Below, one piece after another: positions 1 through 9,442 of a stretch of DNA of 64,000 nt. Under the pieces are notes generated by a model that was given only the letters and a program-made list of their open reading frames with translations, was not told the DNA's origin and made no database searches. The number at the start of each line of letters is the position of its first letter. Position 1 is the stretch's first letter. The DNA comes from Bog-473 sp963834405 (GTDB taxonomy: Bacteria > Actinomycetota > Acidimicrobiia > Acidimicrobiales > RAAP-2): NCBI GenBank assembly GCA_963834405.1, contig CAWIBX010000005.1, forward strand, positions 434,001 through 498,000. The letters run 5' to 3'. Made by a program: the position numbers and the translations under genes.

Positions 1-518
1 GGGACCCCGCGCCGCCGGATCGGGGCGCCACGTTCGACGGCCGTGACCAGTTCGCGCCGGCGGCGGCGGCCTTGTGTGCGGGGGTGCCGCTGGCGGAGCT
101 CGGGGAGCCGGTGGAGGCGTCGTCCTTGGTGCGCCTCATCGGGGGCGTGGTCGAACAGGGCCGGTTGCGCGACGGGCGCAGCTGCCTGCGGGCGGAGGTC
201 ACCTGGGTAGACCACTTCGGCAACCTCCAGCTGGCCGCCACGGTGGCCGACGCGCGGGTGGCGGGCATGCCGGCGACGGGGAGCATCGAGCTGGCGGCCC
301 GGACCGATCGGGGCGGCGGTGATCCCGACGCCCTCCCGCTGTCCTTGGTGCCCCACGGGGTGCAGTTGCGCTGCGTCGACGCCTTCGGCGAGCTCAAACA
401 GGGGGAGTTCGGACTGCTGGTCGACGCCAACGGGCACCTGGCCGTGGTGGCGGGCGAGGCGTCGGCGGCCCATTGGCTCAACGTCAGAGCGGGGGAGCTA
501 GTCGTCCTGGCGTGGTGA
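1..518 (+). CDS. SAM hydroxide adenosyltransferase family protein, 3' part (truncated by window edge)
   Basis: The frame is open from the window edge (first full codon at base 3) to TGA at 516-518, leaving about 171 C-terminal residues. TFDGRDQFAPAAAAL followed by TWVDHFGNLQLAATV fits the S-adenosyl-L-methionine hydroxide adenosyltransferase (DUF62, chlorinase/fluorinase fold) family. Characterised members hydrolyse SAM to adenosine and methionine; the part seen here would be the end of the N-terminal domain plus the C-terminal barrel. It lies 137 bp upstream of rex on the same strand, with no evident functional link. The assignment rests on these two motifs, and the substrate is inferred from the family. 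Confidence 0.72.
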   Translation, partial: DPAPPDRGATFDGRDQFAPAAAALCAGVPLAELGEPVEASSLVRLIGGVVEQGRLRDGRSCLRAEVTWVDHFGNLQLAATVADARVAGMPATGSIELAARTDRGGGDPDALPLSLVPHGVQLRCVDAFGELKQGEFGLLVDANGHLAVVAGEASAAHWLNVRAGELVVLAW

Positions 519-641
519 GGAAGGCGAGGAAGGCAGGGCGGGTGGGGCCGCTGGGGCCGCTGGCGTCGGGGGGCCCAATTTGGGGGCGTTGCGCCGCGAC
601 AGCCGCCGTGGCCGGTTTGGTGTCGCCGGGAGGCACCTCTG

Positions 642-647
642 TACCAT
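642..647 (+). promoter_or_regulatory. candidate -10 element of rex
   Basis: TACCAT fits the actinobacterial TANNNT -10 pattern and ends 8 nt before the rex ATG at 656. That spacing puts the transcription start at or beside the start codon, so the mRNA may be leaderless. No ribosome binding site precedes the ATG. No clear -35 is visible. Confidence 0.35.
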
Positions 648-655
648 CCGACGGG

Positions 656-1384
656 ATGAGCGCGGAATCCCCACCCCCTTCCACGCCCAAGCGCATACCG
701 GAGGCCACCGTGCTCCGGTTGCCCATCTACCAACGCATCCTCGCCGAGCTCGCGCGGACGGGAGCATCGACCGTGTCGTCGGAGCAGCTGGCCACGCTCG
801 CGCGTGTGAACGCCGCCAAGGTGCGCAAGGACCTGTCGCTGCTCGGGTCGTTCGGCACCCGGGGCTCGGGCTACGACCCGGATCTGTTGATCGCGCAGAT
901 CGACCGCGCACTCGGCGTCGACGAGAACTGGTCCGTGGCCATCGTCGGGATCGGCAACCTGGGCCGCGCGCTCACGAACTCCGCCGGGTTCGCCTCCCGT
1001 GGCTGTCACGTAACATCCCTCTTCGACGTCGATCCCGCTGTGGTGGGCGAGGAGATCCGCGGCATGACCGTGCGCCACATGGACGAGCTCGCCACGCTGA
1101 AAGCCCAGGAGTGTCCCGACATCGGGGTGATCACGACGCCCGGCTGGGCGGCGCAGCAAGTGGCCGAGCTGCTGGTGCGGGCCGGCGTCACGTCGCTGCT
1201 GAACTTCGCACCACGCGTGCTCAACGTCCCGTCGAGCGTGCACATGCGTTATGTCGACCTCTCTATCGAGCTGCAGGTGCTCGGCTTCTACCGGGCGCGC
1301 TCGGAGGGCAACGGGCGCGACGCCGCTTCCGGCCTGCCGCTGATGCGATCGGTGGGCATGTCGCCGGGTCCCGAACTGGCCTGA
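656..1384 (+). CDS. rex: redox-sensing transcriptional repressor Rex
   Basis: Rex family repressor of 242 aa, the usual length. The N-terminal winged helix (about residues 10-85) carries LPIYQRILAEL and KVRKDLSLLGSFGTRG. The Rossmann domain starts with VAIVGIGNLGRAL (GxGxxG) and binds NAD(H). The end, FYRARSEG, matches the C-terminal helix that swaps between subunits. In Streptomyces coelicolor Rex senses NADH/NAD+ and controls rex-hemACD, nuo and cyd; here it sits directly before hemA and 11 kb before nuo, so the same regulon is likely (inference). I looked for the known operator type (TGTGAA-N6-TTCACA) upstream of rex and nuoA and found none. ATG 656 was chosen because upstream codons in the frame look non-coding. 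Confidence 0.93.
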   Translation: MSAESPPPSTPKRIPEATVLRLPIYQRILAELARTGASTVSSEQLATLARVNAAKVRKDLSLLGSFGTRGSGYDPDLLIAQIDRALGVDENWSVAIVGIGNLGRALTNSAGFASRGCHVTSLFDVDPAVVGEEIRGMTVRHMDELATLKAQECPDIGVITTPGWAAQQVAELLVRAGVTSLLNFAPRVLNVPSSVHMRYVDLSIELQVLGFYRARSEGNGRDAASGLPLMRSVGMSPGPELA

Positions 1385-1390
1385 CGCTCT

Positions 1391-1455
1391 TTGGCGTTTC
1401 CGCGGCGTTCTCCGGCGTTTCCCGGCGCTCTCTGGCGTTTCCCGGGCGTCCCCGG
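1391..1455 (+). repeat. degenerate 10-bp tandem repeat (GGCGTTTCCC-like), rex-hemA gap
   Basis: GGCG recurs at 1393, 1404, 1414, 1424, 1434 and 1445, each followed by a pyrimidine-rich TTTCC/TCTCC/CTCTC block. This gives six degenerate copies at 10-11 bp spacing, about one DNA helical turn. The array fills much of the 166-bp gap between rex and hemA. Confidence 0.7.
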
Positions 1456-1550
1456 ACCCCTGGCTTTCCCGCTTTTACGCCTGTGGGGGCCGTGACTGGC
1501 ACGTTCGGCGGCCGGCCCGGCAAAATTGGGGCCCGACCTAGGAGGGATGC

Positions 1551-2831
1551 GTGTCCGTCGTCGTCATAGGGCTGGAGCACAGCCAAGCCCCATTGCCGCT
1601 GCTCGAGGCGGCCGCGGTGTCCGACGCGGACCTGCACAAGCTGCTCAGCACCCTGAGCCATCGGCGCAACCTCCAAGAGACCGTCCTCCTCTCGACCTGC
1701 CTGCGCACCGAGATCTACGCCGTCGTCGACCGCTTCCACGACGCCGTCGCCGAGATCTACGAGGTGCTGTCGGAGCACTCGGGCCTCTCCATGGACGAGC
1801 TCATGGCCCACGCTGTCATCCGCTTCGACGACGACGTCACGGCCCACCTCTTCTCGGTGACGTCCGGCCTGGAGTCGGCGGTCACCGGAGAGAGCGAGGT
1901 CGTGGGCCAGGTGCGCCGGGCCTTCGAACGCGCCCAGGAGGAGGGCACCTGTGGCCCGGTCTTGTCCGCGCTGTTCCGCCACGCGCTCCAGACGGGAAAG
2001 CGGGTGCGGACCGAGACAGGGATCGGGCAGGGCACGACGTCGTTCGCCTACGCCGCGGTGACCGTGGCCCAGGGCGACGACCGCACCGGACTACGGGGCC
2101 GACGTGTCGTCGTCGTGGGTGCCGGCGACATGGGGCTCGGCGTGTGCCGCGCCCTAACCGACATTCCCCCCGCGGACGCGCCGGCAGAGGTGGTCGTGGT
2201 GAACCGCTCGCTCAAGAGGGCAAAGGATCTGGTGCGCGATTCCAGCGGGTCCGTGCCGATGCGCGCCGTCTCGCTCGCGGACGTCAAGTCGGAGCTGGCG
2301 CAAGCCGACGTCGTCCTGACCGCCGTCGCAGCCGAGGCCCACGTGCTGCGCGCCGACGACTTCGGCGGGCGCTCGAGCGAGGGGCGCGAGGTGTTCGTGA
2401 TCGACCTGGGTGTGCCCCGCAACGTCGACCCGTTGGTCGGGGCGATGCAGGGCGTGACGTTGCTCGACATGGACACGTTGAGCGAGTCGGTGGCGCGTGC
2501 GCTCGGCGACCGCGAAGAGGAGGCGGGGGAGGCGCGGCAGATCGTCGCCGTCGAGGTGGAACGCTTCCGTACGGCGAGCCGCCAGCGTGGCGCGGCGCCG
2601 GTGATCGCCTCGTTGCGGACGCGGCTGGAGTCGCTGCGCGTCTCGGAGTTGGAGAAGCACCGAGCGCAGCTGGCCGACCTGAACGAGGCCGAGTGGGAAC
2701 AGGTCGATGCGGCTACCCGGGCCGCCCTGGCCAAGATGCTGCACGAGCCGACCATGCTCCTGAAGGAGACGGCGGGCACGCCGCGCGGCGAGCGCCTGGT
2801 CGAGGCGCTGCGCATCCTCTTCGACCTGTAG
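1551..2831 (+). CDS. hemA: glutamyl-tRNA reductase HemA
   Basis: NADPH-dependent glutamyl-tRNA reductase, 426 aa: reduces Glu-tRNA(Glu) to glutamate-1-semialdehyde, the first committed step of C5 haem synthesis. The catalytic Cys50 lies in LLSTCLRTEIYA; the usual motif is STCNR, so Asn is replaced by Leu. The NADPH domain contains RRVVVVGAGDMG and the C-terminal dimerisation helices finish the protein at FDL. GTG 1551 is chosen because AGGAGG (1540-1545) lies 5 nt upstream; the ATG at 1547 is out of frame. It follows rex after a repeat-containing 166-bp gap and precedes hemC by 34 bp. The product is used by HemL, encoded at 6341. Confidence 0.95.
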   Translation: MSVVVIGLEHSQAPLPLLEAAAVSDADLHKLLSTLSHRRNLQETVLLSTCLRTEIYAVVDRFHDAVAEIYEVLSEHSGLSMDELMAHAVIRFDDDVTAHLFSVTSGLESAVTGESEVVGQVRRAFERAQEEGTCGPVLSALFRHALQTGKRVRTETGIGQGTTSFAYAAVTVAQGDDRTGLRGRRVVVVGAGDMGLGVCRALTDIPPADAPAEVVVVNRSLKRAKDLVRDSSGSVPMRAVSLADVKSELAQADVVLTAVAAEAHVLRADDFGGRSSEGREVFVIDLGVPRNVDPLVGAMQGVTLLDMDTLSESVARALGDREEEAGEARQIVAVEVERFRTASRQRGAAPVIASLRTRLESLRVSELEKHRAQLADLNEAEWEQVDAATRAALAKMLHEPTMLLKETAGTPRGERLVEALRILFDL

Positions 2832-2852
2832 GCCCCGGCGGCCGGGCCATGC

Positions 2853-2858
2853 GATAGT
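2853..2858 (+). promoter_or_regulatory. candidate -10 element of hemC
   Basis: GATAGT (overlapping TAGTCA) ends 7 nt before the hemC ATG at 2866, inside the hemA-hemC gap. The placement suggests an internal, possibly leaderless promoter for hemC. No strong Shine-Dalgarno sequence is present. Weak evidence. Confidence 0.25.
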
Positions 2859-2865
2859 CACACCC

Positions 2866-3798
2866 ATGGGAGATCCGGGATCGCTGCGCCTGGCCACCCG
2901 CGGCTCGCCGCTCGCGCTGCACCAGACCGAACTCGTGGCGGACGCGCTGCGCCTGGCGCACGCGGAGCTCGGGGTCGAGGTGGTCGTGGTGCGGACCCGC
3001 GGCGACGTGGACGCGGCGGCCCCGTTGGACCAGATCGGCGGGCAAGGGGTGTTCGTGACCGAGGTGGAGGCGGCGGTGGCGGACGGCCGGGCCGACGCCG
3101 CCGTGCACTCGGCCAAGGACATGACCTCGGTGATGGCGGCGGGCCTCGTCCTGGCGGCCGTCTTACCGCGGGCCGACCCGCGCGACGGGCTGGTCGGCAC
3201 CGCACTGGCGGATCTCCCCGCCGGGGCGCTCGTCGCCACGGGGTCGGCGCGGCGCCGGGCCCAGCTGGCGTCCCTGCGTCCCGACCTCGTGTTCACCGAC
3301 GTGCGGGGCAACATGGCCCGGCGGGTCGCCGTGGGCGAGTCCGGCGAGGTGTCGGCGGTGGTGGTGGCGGTGGCGGCGATGGAGCGGCTGGGCTGGACCG
3401 ACCGCCTGACCGACGTCCTCGACCCGGTGGACGTGCTGCCACAGGCCGGACAAGGCGCGATCGCGGTGCAGTGCCGGGCCGACGACGAGCGCACGCGCCG
3501 CGTGCTCGGCGCGATCGACCACGAGCCGAGCCATCGGGCGCTGCGGGCGGAACGCGCCGTGCTGGCCACCCTGGGCGGGAGCTGCACGGTGCCGGTCGGC
3601 GCCCATGCCGAAGTGGTGATGGGCGACGGGGCGCGACTGCGCGTGCACGGGTTGCTGGCGAGCGCCGACGGCCACACGGTGATCAGGCTGTCCCGCCAGG
3701 GTGACGATCCCGAGGCAGTGGGTGCCGCAGTGGCGCGCGCGCTGTTGGAGGGTGGCGGGCGCGCCGTAGACGGCTTCGCCGACCCGCCCGGGCCGTGA
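2866..3798 (+). CDS. hemC: porphobilinogen deaminase (hydroxymethylbilane synthase)
   Basis: 310 aa enzyme that joins four porphobilinogen units into hydroxymethylbilane in the cytosol. RLATRGSPLALHQ opens domain 1, HSAKDMTSV carries the catalytic Asp (residue 85), and LGGSCTVPVG holds Cys240, which anchors the dipyrromethane cofactor. All expected functional residues are present and the length is normal. The last codon overlaps the GTG start of the next gene by 4 nt (GTGA), so the two are translationally coupled and the product passes directly to the uroporphyrinogen-III synthase domain encoded there. Confidence 0.96.
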   Translation: MGDPGSLRLATRGSPLALHQTELVADALRLAHAELGVEVVVVRTRGDVDAAAPLDQIGGQGVFVTEVEAAVADGRADAAVHSAKDMTSVMAAGLVLAAVLPRADPRDGLVGTALADLPAGALVATGSARRRAQLASLRPDLVFTDVRGNMARRVAVGESGEVSAVVVAVAAMERLGWTDRLTDVLDPVDVLPQAGQGAIAVQCRADDERTRRVLGAIDHEPSHRALRAERAVLATLGGSCTVPVGAHAEVVMGDGARLRVHGLLASADGHTVIRLSRQGDDPEAVGAAVARALLEGGGRAVDGFADPPGP

Positions 3799-5312
3799 CC
3801 GTCTACCTGGTCGGCGCCGGCCCCGGCGACCCCGGACTGCTCACCCGTCGGGGTGCCCGGCTGCTGGCCCGGGCCGACGTCGTCCTCTATGACCGCCTGG
3901 TGTCGCCCGCGCTGCTCGACCTCGCGCCCGCGACGGCGGAGCTGATCGACGTCGGGAAGGACCCCGACGCGGGCCGGGGCGGCCCCGGCACGGAGCGCCA
4001 GGACGAGATCGGGCGGCTGCTCGTGGAGCACGGCCGGCGCGCCCCGGTGGTGGTGCGCCTCAAAGGCGGCGACCCCTTCCTCTTCGGGCGCGGCGGTGAG
4101 GAGGCCGAGGTGCTGACGAAGGCGGGCGTGCCCTGGGAGGTGGTCCCGGGCGTCACCTCCGCATTCGCTGTCCCGGCGGCGGCCGGTATCCCGGTCACCC
4201 AACGAGGCGTTGCCTCGTCGGTCACGGTGGTGACCGGGCGTGTGGGGGACCCGGCTGCGGGCGGGGTCGACTGGGCCACCCTGGCTGCATTGAAAGGGAC
4301 GCTCGTGATCCTGATGGGCATGCTGACGCGCGCCGCCGTCGCCGAGGAGCTCATCAGGGGCGGTCGATCACCCGAGACGCCCGCCGCAGTGATCGCCCGT
4401 GGGACGACGCCGGCGCAGCGCGTCGTCCGCACGACGCTGGCCGGACTGGCCGACGCCGACCTCGGCTCACCGGCGGTCATCGTCGTGGGGCCGGTCGCCG
4501 CGCTGGGCGCCGACGCGCCCGTCGCCGGTTGGGCCGGCCCGTTGGCCGGTCGCACCGTGGTGGCGACGCGCTCCGGAACGCGGGCGCAGAACCTGGTCGA
4601 CGCACTGGAGCGCGCCGGTGCGGCGGTGGTGGAGCTGCCCCTCACCCGGCAGATCGAGGCCGCCGACGGCGGTGCCGTGCTGCGCGCCGCCGCCGCGGAG
4701 GTAGGAGGCTGCCGCTGGGTGGCCTTCACGTCGGTCAACGCCGTCGACCGTTTCATGGCCCTGCTGCGCGACGCGCGGGCGCTGGCCGGTGTGCGCGTCG
4801 CCGCGGTCGGGCGCGCCACCGCCGACGCGCTGCGCTTGGCGGGCGTCGAACCCGACCTCGTCCCGGCCGAGCACAGCGCCCGCGGTCTGGTGGAGGAGTT
4901 CCCCGACCCGGGCCCGGACGAGCGCCGCGGCGTGCTCTTTCCCGCCGCCGACCTCGCACCGCAGACGATCCCCGACGGACTCCGTCAGAAGGGATGGGAG
5001 GTCCGGCGCGTCGAGGCCTACCGCACGGTGCCGCTGTCCGCGCCGGAGCCGGTGCTGCTGGCGCAAGCGGAGGCCGCCGACGCGATCGTCTTCACCGCGA
5101 GCTCCTCGGTGCGGGCGTTCGCCGCCCTGCGCACGCCCGAGGGCGCGCCGGTGAAGGTGCCGTCGCACGTGGTGTGCATCGGGCCGACGACGGCGGGCGC
5201 GGCTGTGGAGGCCGGCATGACGGGCGTGCACGAGGCGTGGGGTTCCTCGGCCGAGGGGATCGTCGCCGAGCTGACGGCCCACTTCGGCGAGACCCGGGGC
5301 GGAGCCTCGTAG
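3795..5312 (+). CDS. cobA/hemD: fused uroporphyrinogen-III C-methyltransferase / uroporphyrinogen-III synthase
   Basis: 505 aa two-domain protein. Residues 1 to about 245 are a SUMT-type tetrapyrrole methylase: VYLVGAGPGDPGLLT (SAM-binding start), DVVLYDRLVSP, RLKGGDPFLFGRGGEEAE. It would methylate uroporphyrinogen III towards precorrin-2, leading to sirohaem or B12. Residues about 250-505 are HemD: GRTVVATRS, AFTSVNAVDRF, FTASSSVRAF, CIGPTTAGAA. HemD cyclises hydroxymethylbilane. This fusion is common in Actinomycetota and places the haem/sirohaem branch point on one polypeptide. GTG 3795 overlaps hemC by 4 nt. Both domains look complete. Confidence 0.95.
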   Translation: MTVYLVGAGPGDPGLLTRRGARLLARADVVLYDRLVSPALLDLAPATAELIDVGKDPDAGRGGPGTERQDEIGRLLVEHGRRAPVVVRLKGGDPFLFGRGGEEAEVLTKAGVPWEVVPGVTSAFAVPAAAGIPVTQRGVASSVTVVTGRVGDPAAGGVDWATLAALKGTLVILMGMLTRAAVAEELIRGGRSPETPAAVIARGTTPAQRVVRTTLAGLADADLGSPAVIVVGPVAALGADAPVAGWAGPLAGRTVVATRSGTRAQNLVDALERAGAAVVELPLTRQIEAADGGAVLRAAAAEVGGCRWVAFTSVNAVDRFMALLRDARALAGVRVAAVGRATADALRLAGVEPDLVPAEHSARGLVEEFPDPGPDERRGVLFPAADLAPQTIPDGLRQKGWEVRRVEAYRTVPLSAPEPVLLAQAEAADAIVFTASSSVRAFAALRTPEGAPVKVPSHVVCIGPTTAGAAVEAGMTGVHEAWGSSAEGIVAELTAHFGETRGGAS

Positions 5313-5315
5313 GCT
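5310..5315 (+). promoter_or_regulatory. candidate -10 element of hemB
   Basis: TAGGCT overlaps the TAG stop of the preceding gene and ends 7 nt before the hemB ATG. It fits TANNNT at the spacing expected for a leaderless transcript. The same hexamer sits 8 nt before the gene at 34486. Confidence 0.4.
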
Positions 5316-5322
5316 GGAGTCC

Positions 5323-6340
5323 ATGGCCCCGGCCGAGACGCCCGCGTCCGACCCGACCCCGCCGGTGGGTTTTCCGACCCGGCGGCAGCGCCGGCTGCGG
5401 CGCACGCCCGCGCTGCGCCGCCTGGTGGCCGAGGCGCGGCTCGGCGTCGACGACCTGGTCGCACCCCTCTTCGTGCGGGAGGGCATTGACGCACCGGCGC
5501 CGATCGCATCGATGCCGGGCGAGGTGCAGCACACCCTCGACTCGCTCGTGCTCGAGGCCAAGCGGCTCGTCTCGCTGGGGATTCCCGGCCTCATCCTCTT
5601 CGGGGTGCCCGCGACCAAGGACGCGCGCGGCAGCAGTGCCTGGGACCCCGACGGCGTGGTGCAGGTGGCATTGCGCGCCGTGCGCGACGCGGTGGGCGAC
5701 CAACTCGTCGTCATGGCCGACCTCTGCCTGGACGAGTACACAGACCACGGGCACTGCGGCGTGCTTGGCCCCGATGGAGAGGTCCTCAACGACGAGACGC
5801 TCGACCTGTATGCGCAGGTCGCGCTGGCGCAGGCGGAGGCGGGGGCGGACGTGGTCGCACCCAGCGGGATGATGGACGGCCAGGTCGGCGCCATCCGGGC
5901 CGCGCTGGACGGCGCCGGGCGGGAGGAGGTGGCCATCCTGGCGTACGCGGCCAAGTACGCCTCCGCGCTCTACGGGCCGTTCCGCGACGCGGTCGACGTC
6001 ACGATCGCGGGCGGCGGCGACCGGCGCGCCTACCAACAGGACCCGAGCAACCAGCGCGAGGCGCTCGACGAGATCGCCCAGGACGTGGCCGAGGGGGCGG
6101 ACATGGTCATGGTGAAGCCGGCCATGACGTCCCTCGACGTGCTGGCCGCGGCGCGGCGCACCGTCAACGTACCGCTCGCGGCCTATCACGTGAGTGGTGA
6201 GTACGCGATGGTGAAGGCCGCCGCCGCCGCCGGGTGGATCGACGGGGCAGCCGTCGCCCTGGAACAGCTCACGGTGCTCAAGCGCGCCGGCGCGGACTTC
6301 GTCCTGACCTACTTTGCCGCAGAGGTGGCCGAGGCACTCG

Positions 6341-6348
<8 letters not shown>
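5323..6348 (+). CDS. hemB: delta-aminolevulinic acid dehydratase (porphobilinogen synthase)
   Basis: 341 aa enzyme that condenses two 5-aminolevulinate molecules to porphobilinogen. Schiff-base lysines are Lys211 (AYAAKYASALYG) and Lys265 (MVKPAMTSLDVL). The metal loop reads DLCLDEYTDHGHCG: two of the three zinc-binding cysteines of the E. coli/human type are present and the middle one is Asp. This mixed loop is, from memory, usual in Actinomycetota, so the metal cannot be settled by reading. The N-terminus has the RRLRRTPALRRLV segment typical of the family. hemL starts inside its last codons (8-nt overlap). Confidence 0.95.
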
Positions 6349-7696
<1,348 letters not shown>

Positions 7697-7714
7697 CGGA
7701 CAAGGCCTCGCGGA

Positions 7715-9277
7715 CTAGAAGGAGCGGATGACCGAGTCCGGTCCCAGGACGATGACCGGGTGCAGTGCGGGCTTCAGCCACGTCAGCACGGCGATGAGGT
7801 CGGAGTAGGGAAGGGACACGCAGCCCTGGGTGGGCGTCCCGATGTTCGTGTGCAGGAAGATGCCCGACCCCAGCGGACCGCTCGGCGGCGTGTTGTATTC
7901 GACGGGGGCCATGGAGGGGTAGGCGTTGCCCTCCGTCCACAACGCCTCGGAGTCGCCGGCGAAGGGCGGCGTGGTGCCGCACGCGACGTGTTGGAACGTG
8001 TTGTACGTCGGGCTGCTCGGGTCCTCGTCCCACCAGTCGCCGCACACGAGCTGGTGGTAGGCGAAGGCGGTTCCGGGGTTGGGGTTGGTGCCGTACATGG
8101 TGGGACCGAACGCGTACATGCCCTCGGGCGTGGCGCCGTCCCCCTCGCTGCGGCTGTTGCCGGGCACCCACCCGTTGACCCCGTCGACGGCGGGCATCGG
8201 GCCCATCGCTGCGTACCATCCGGCGCCGTCGTTCTCGTAGGTGGTCAGCGTGGCCGTGGTGCTGGAGGCCGAGGGCGCGTCGACGATCACCACCTGCTGC
8301 GCGCCGCCGGTGCTGGCCAGCTGGTCCACCAGCAACGGGTTGAGGTCGGCCGTGGCCGACCCGTCGAAGGTCGCCGAACCGAACGTGAAGGTGCCCCCGT
8401 CCGAGGCCACCAGCCAGTAGCCGTCACCCCCTGGGGTCGCGGTCATGCCGACGATGGGTGCGTTGAGCCGCAGCGCGCCGGTCGAGCCCCAGAAGGTGGC
8501 GTCGCCGAAGCTGAAGATGCCGCCGTCGGAGGCGACCAGCCAGTAGCCGTTCCCCGACGGCGTGGCGGTCATGGCGACCACCGGCTCGTTGAGGCGCAGC
8601 GCGCCGGTCGAGCCCCGGAAGGTGGCGTCGCCGAAGCTGAAGATGCCCCCGTCGGAGGCGACCAGCCAGTAGCCGTGGCCGGTGGGGGTGGGGTCCATGC
8701 CCACGACGGGGGCGTTGAGGCGCAGCGCGCCGGTCGAGCCCCAGAATTGCGCGTCGCCGAAGCTGAAGATGCCGCCGTCGGAGGCGACCAGCCAATAGCC
8801 GTGGCCGGTCGGGGTCGGCGCCATGCCGACGATGGGCGCGTTGAGGCGCAGCGCGCCGGTCGAGCCCCAGAAGGTGGCGTCGCCGAAGCTGAAGATGCCG
8901 CCGTCGGAGCCGAGGAGCCAGTAGCCGCCGCCGTCGGGGGTCGCGGCCATGGCCACGATCGGCGCGTTGAGGGCCAGGCCGGTGATGGAGCCGTAGGAGT
9001 GGGCGTCGCCGAAGGGGTACACGGACCCGGTGGAGGACGCCACCCAGTAGCCGCCGCCGTCGGGGGTCCGGGCGATGGCGACCGCGCTGTTGGCCACCGG
9101 CGCGGTCGCCCCGGCGGGCGCGGGGGCGAGAGTCCCCGCCCACAGGAGGCCCGCGGCCATCACGGCGAGCACGAGGGCCGGCCGGGCGAGGCGGTGAAGT
9201 CGCGTCGGTAGGGCCGCCCGGGTCCGGGTCAGGGTCCGGGGCCGGGTCCGGCGTGGGGGGCGGTCGGGCGGCGGCAA
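7715..9277 (-). CDS. secreted L,D-transpeptidase-like protein with six 42-aa repeats
   Basis: 520 aa. An N-terminal signal (basic stretch, then LVLAVMAAGLLWAG, cleavage likely near PAGA) is followed by six 42-residue repeats, GYWLVASDGGIFSFGDATF as core. The C-terminal YkuD-like domain has IFLHTNIGTPTQGCVSLP, giving the His and nucleophile Cys (Cys486) of L,D-transpeptidases, which cross-link peptidoglycan. Such repeats are frequent in Acidimicrobiia and probably fold as a beta-propeller-like surface module (inference). The listed start is TTG 9277 with a weak upstream sequence; an internal start is possible. It is divergent from the HIT gene, and the shared region holds the 24-bp dyad at 9363. 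The domain could bind wall polymer while the C-terminus acts on it. Confidence 0.8.
   Translation of the reverse strand: MPPPDRPPRRTRPRTLTRTRAALPTRLHRLARPALVLAVMAAGLLWAGTLAPAPAGATAPVANSAVAIARTPDGGGYWVASSTGSVYPFGDAHSYGSITGLALNAPIVAMAATPDGGGYWLLGSDGGIFSFGDATFWGSTGALRLNAPIVGMAPTPTGHGYWLVASDGGIFSFGDAQFWGSTGALRLNAPVVGMDPTPTGHGYWLVASDGGIFSFGDATFRGSTGALRLNEPVVAMTATPSGNGYWLVASDGGIFSFGDATFWGSTGALRLNAPIVGMTATPGGDGYWLVASDGGTFTFGSATFDGSATADLNPLLVDQLASTGGAQQVVIVDAPSASSTTATLTTYENDGAGWYAAMGPMPAVDGVNGWVPGNSRSEGDGATPEGMYAFGPTMYGTNPNPGTAFAYHQLVCGDWWDEDPSSPTYNTFQHVACGTTPPFAGDSEALWTEGNAYPSMAPVEYNTPPSGPLGSGIFLHTNIGTPTQGCVSLPYSDLIAVLTWLKPALHPVIVLGPDSVIRSF
8370..9095 (-). repeat. six 126-bp coding repeats in the L,D-transpeptidase gene
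   Basis: Six consecutive 126-bp units encode 42-aa repeats with motif GYWLVASDGGIFSFG. The central four are nearly identical at the nucleotide level as well as in protein, for example GTTGAGGCGCAGCGCGCCGG recurs. This suggests recent duplication or gene conversion. The first and last units are more divergent. Confidence 0.85.
9220..9251 (+). repeat. GGGTCC-type short repeat at 5' end of the L,D-transpeptidase gene
   Basis: GGGTCCGGGTCAGGGTCCGG and following bases form an imperfect 6-bp repeat around the basic N-terminus of the signal peptide. It is one of several hexamer repeats in the window. Confidence 0.5.
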
Positions 9278-9362
9278 GGGCCCCAGGTTACGGGCCGGGT
9301 TGGGGGTGTCACGGCCGGCCGGCGGCCGGTGGCGGGCGGCGCGGGACTATGTACCGCCGACA

Positions 9363-9386
9363 ATGTACGTACACCTATACGTACAT
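9363..9386. promoter_or_regulatory. 24-bp dyad ATGTACGTACA-N4-TACGTACAT (copy 1)
   Basis: The outer 9 bp are perfectly inverted (ATGTACGTA / TACGTACAT) and the two ACGTAC cores are 12 bp apart. It lies between divergent genes: 86 bp upstream of the L,D-transpeptidase start and 57 bp upstream of the HIT start. On the minus strand it would overlap the -35 region of a TACATAGT -10-like sequence (9346-9353). A copy identical except for the central 4 bp is at 36588-36611. Confidence 0.6.
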
Positions 9387-9442
9387 CGCGAAGAGTCCCA
9401 CCTTTCGAGGACCAGGCGGCCGGACCCCGGCAAACTGAGGGC

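Noticed and set aside
7760..9211. Plus-strand open frame across the L,D-transpeptidase repeats
   Set aside because: It mirrors the 126-bp coding repeats on the minus strand; its own repeats are a by-product of that periodicity.
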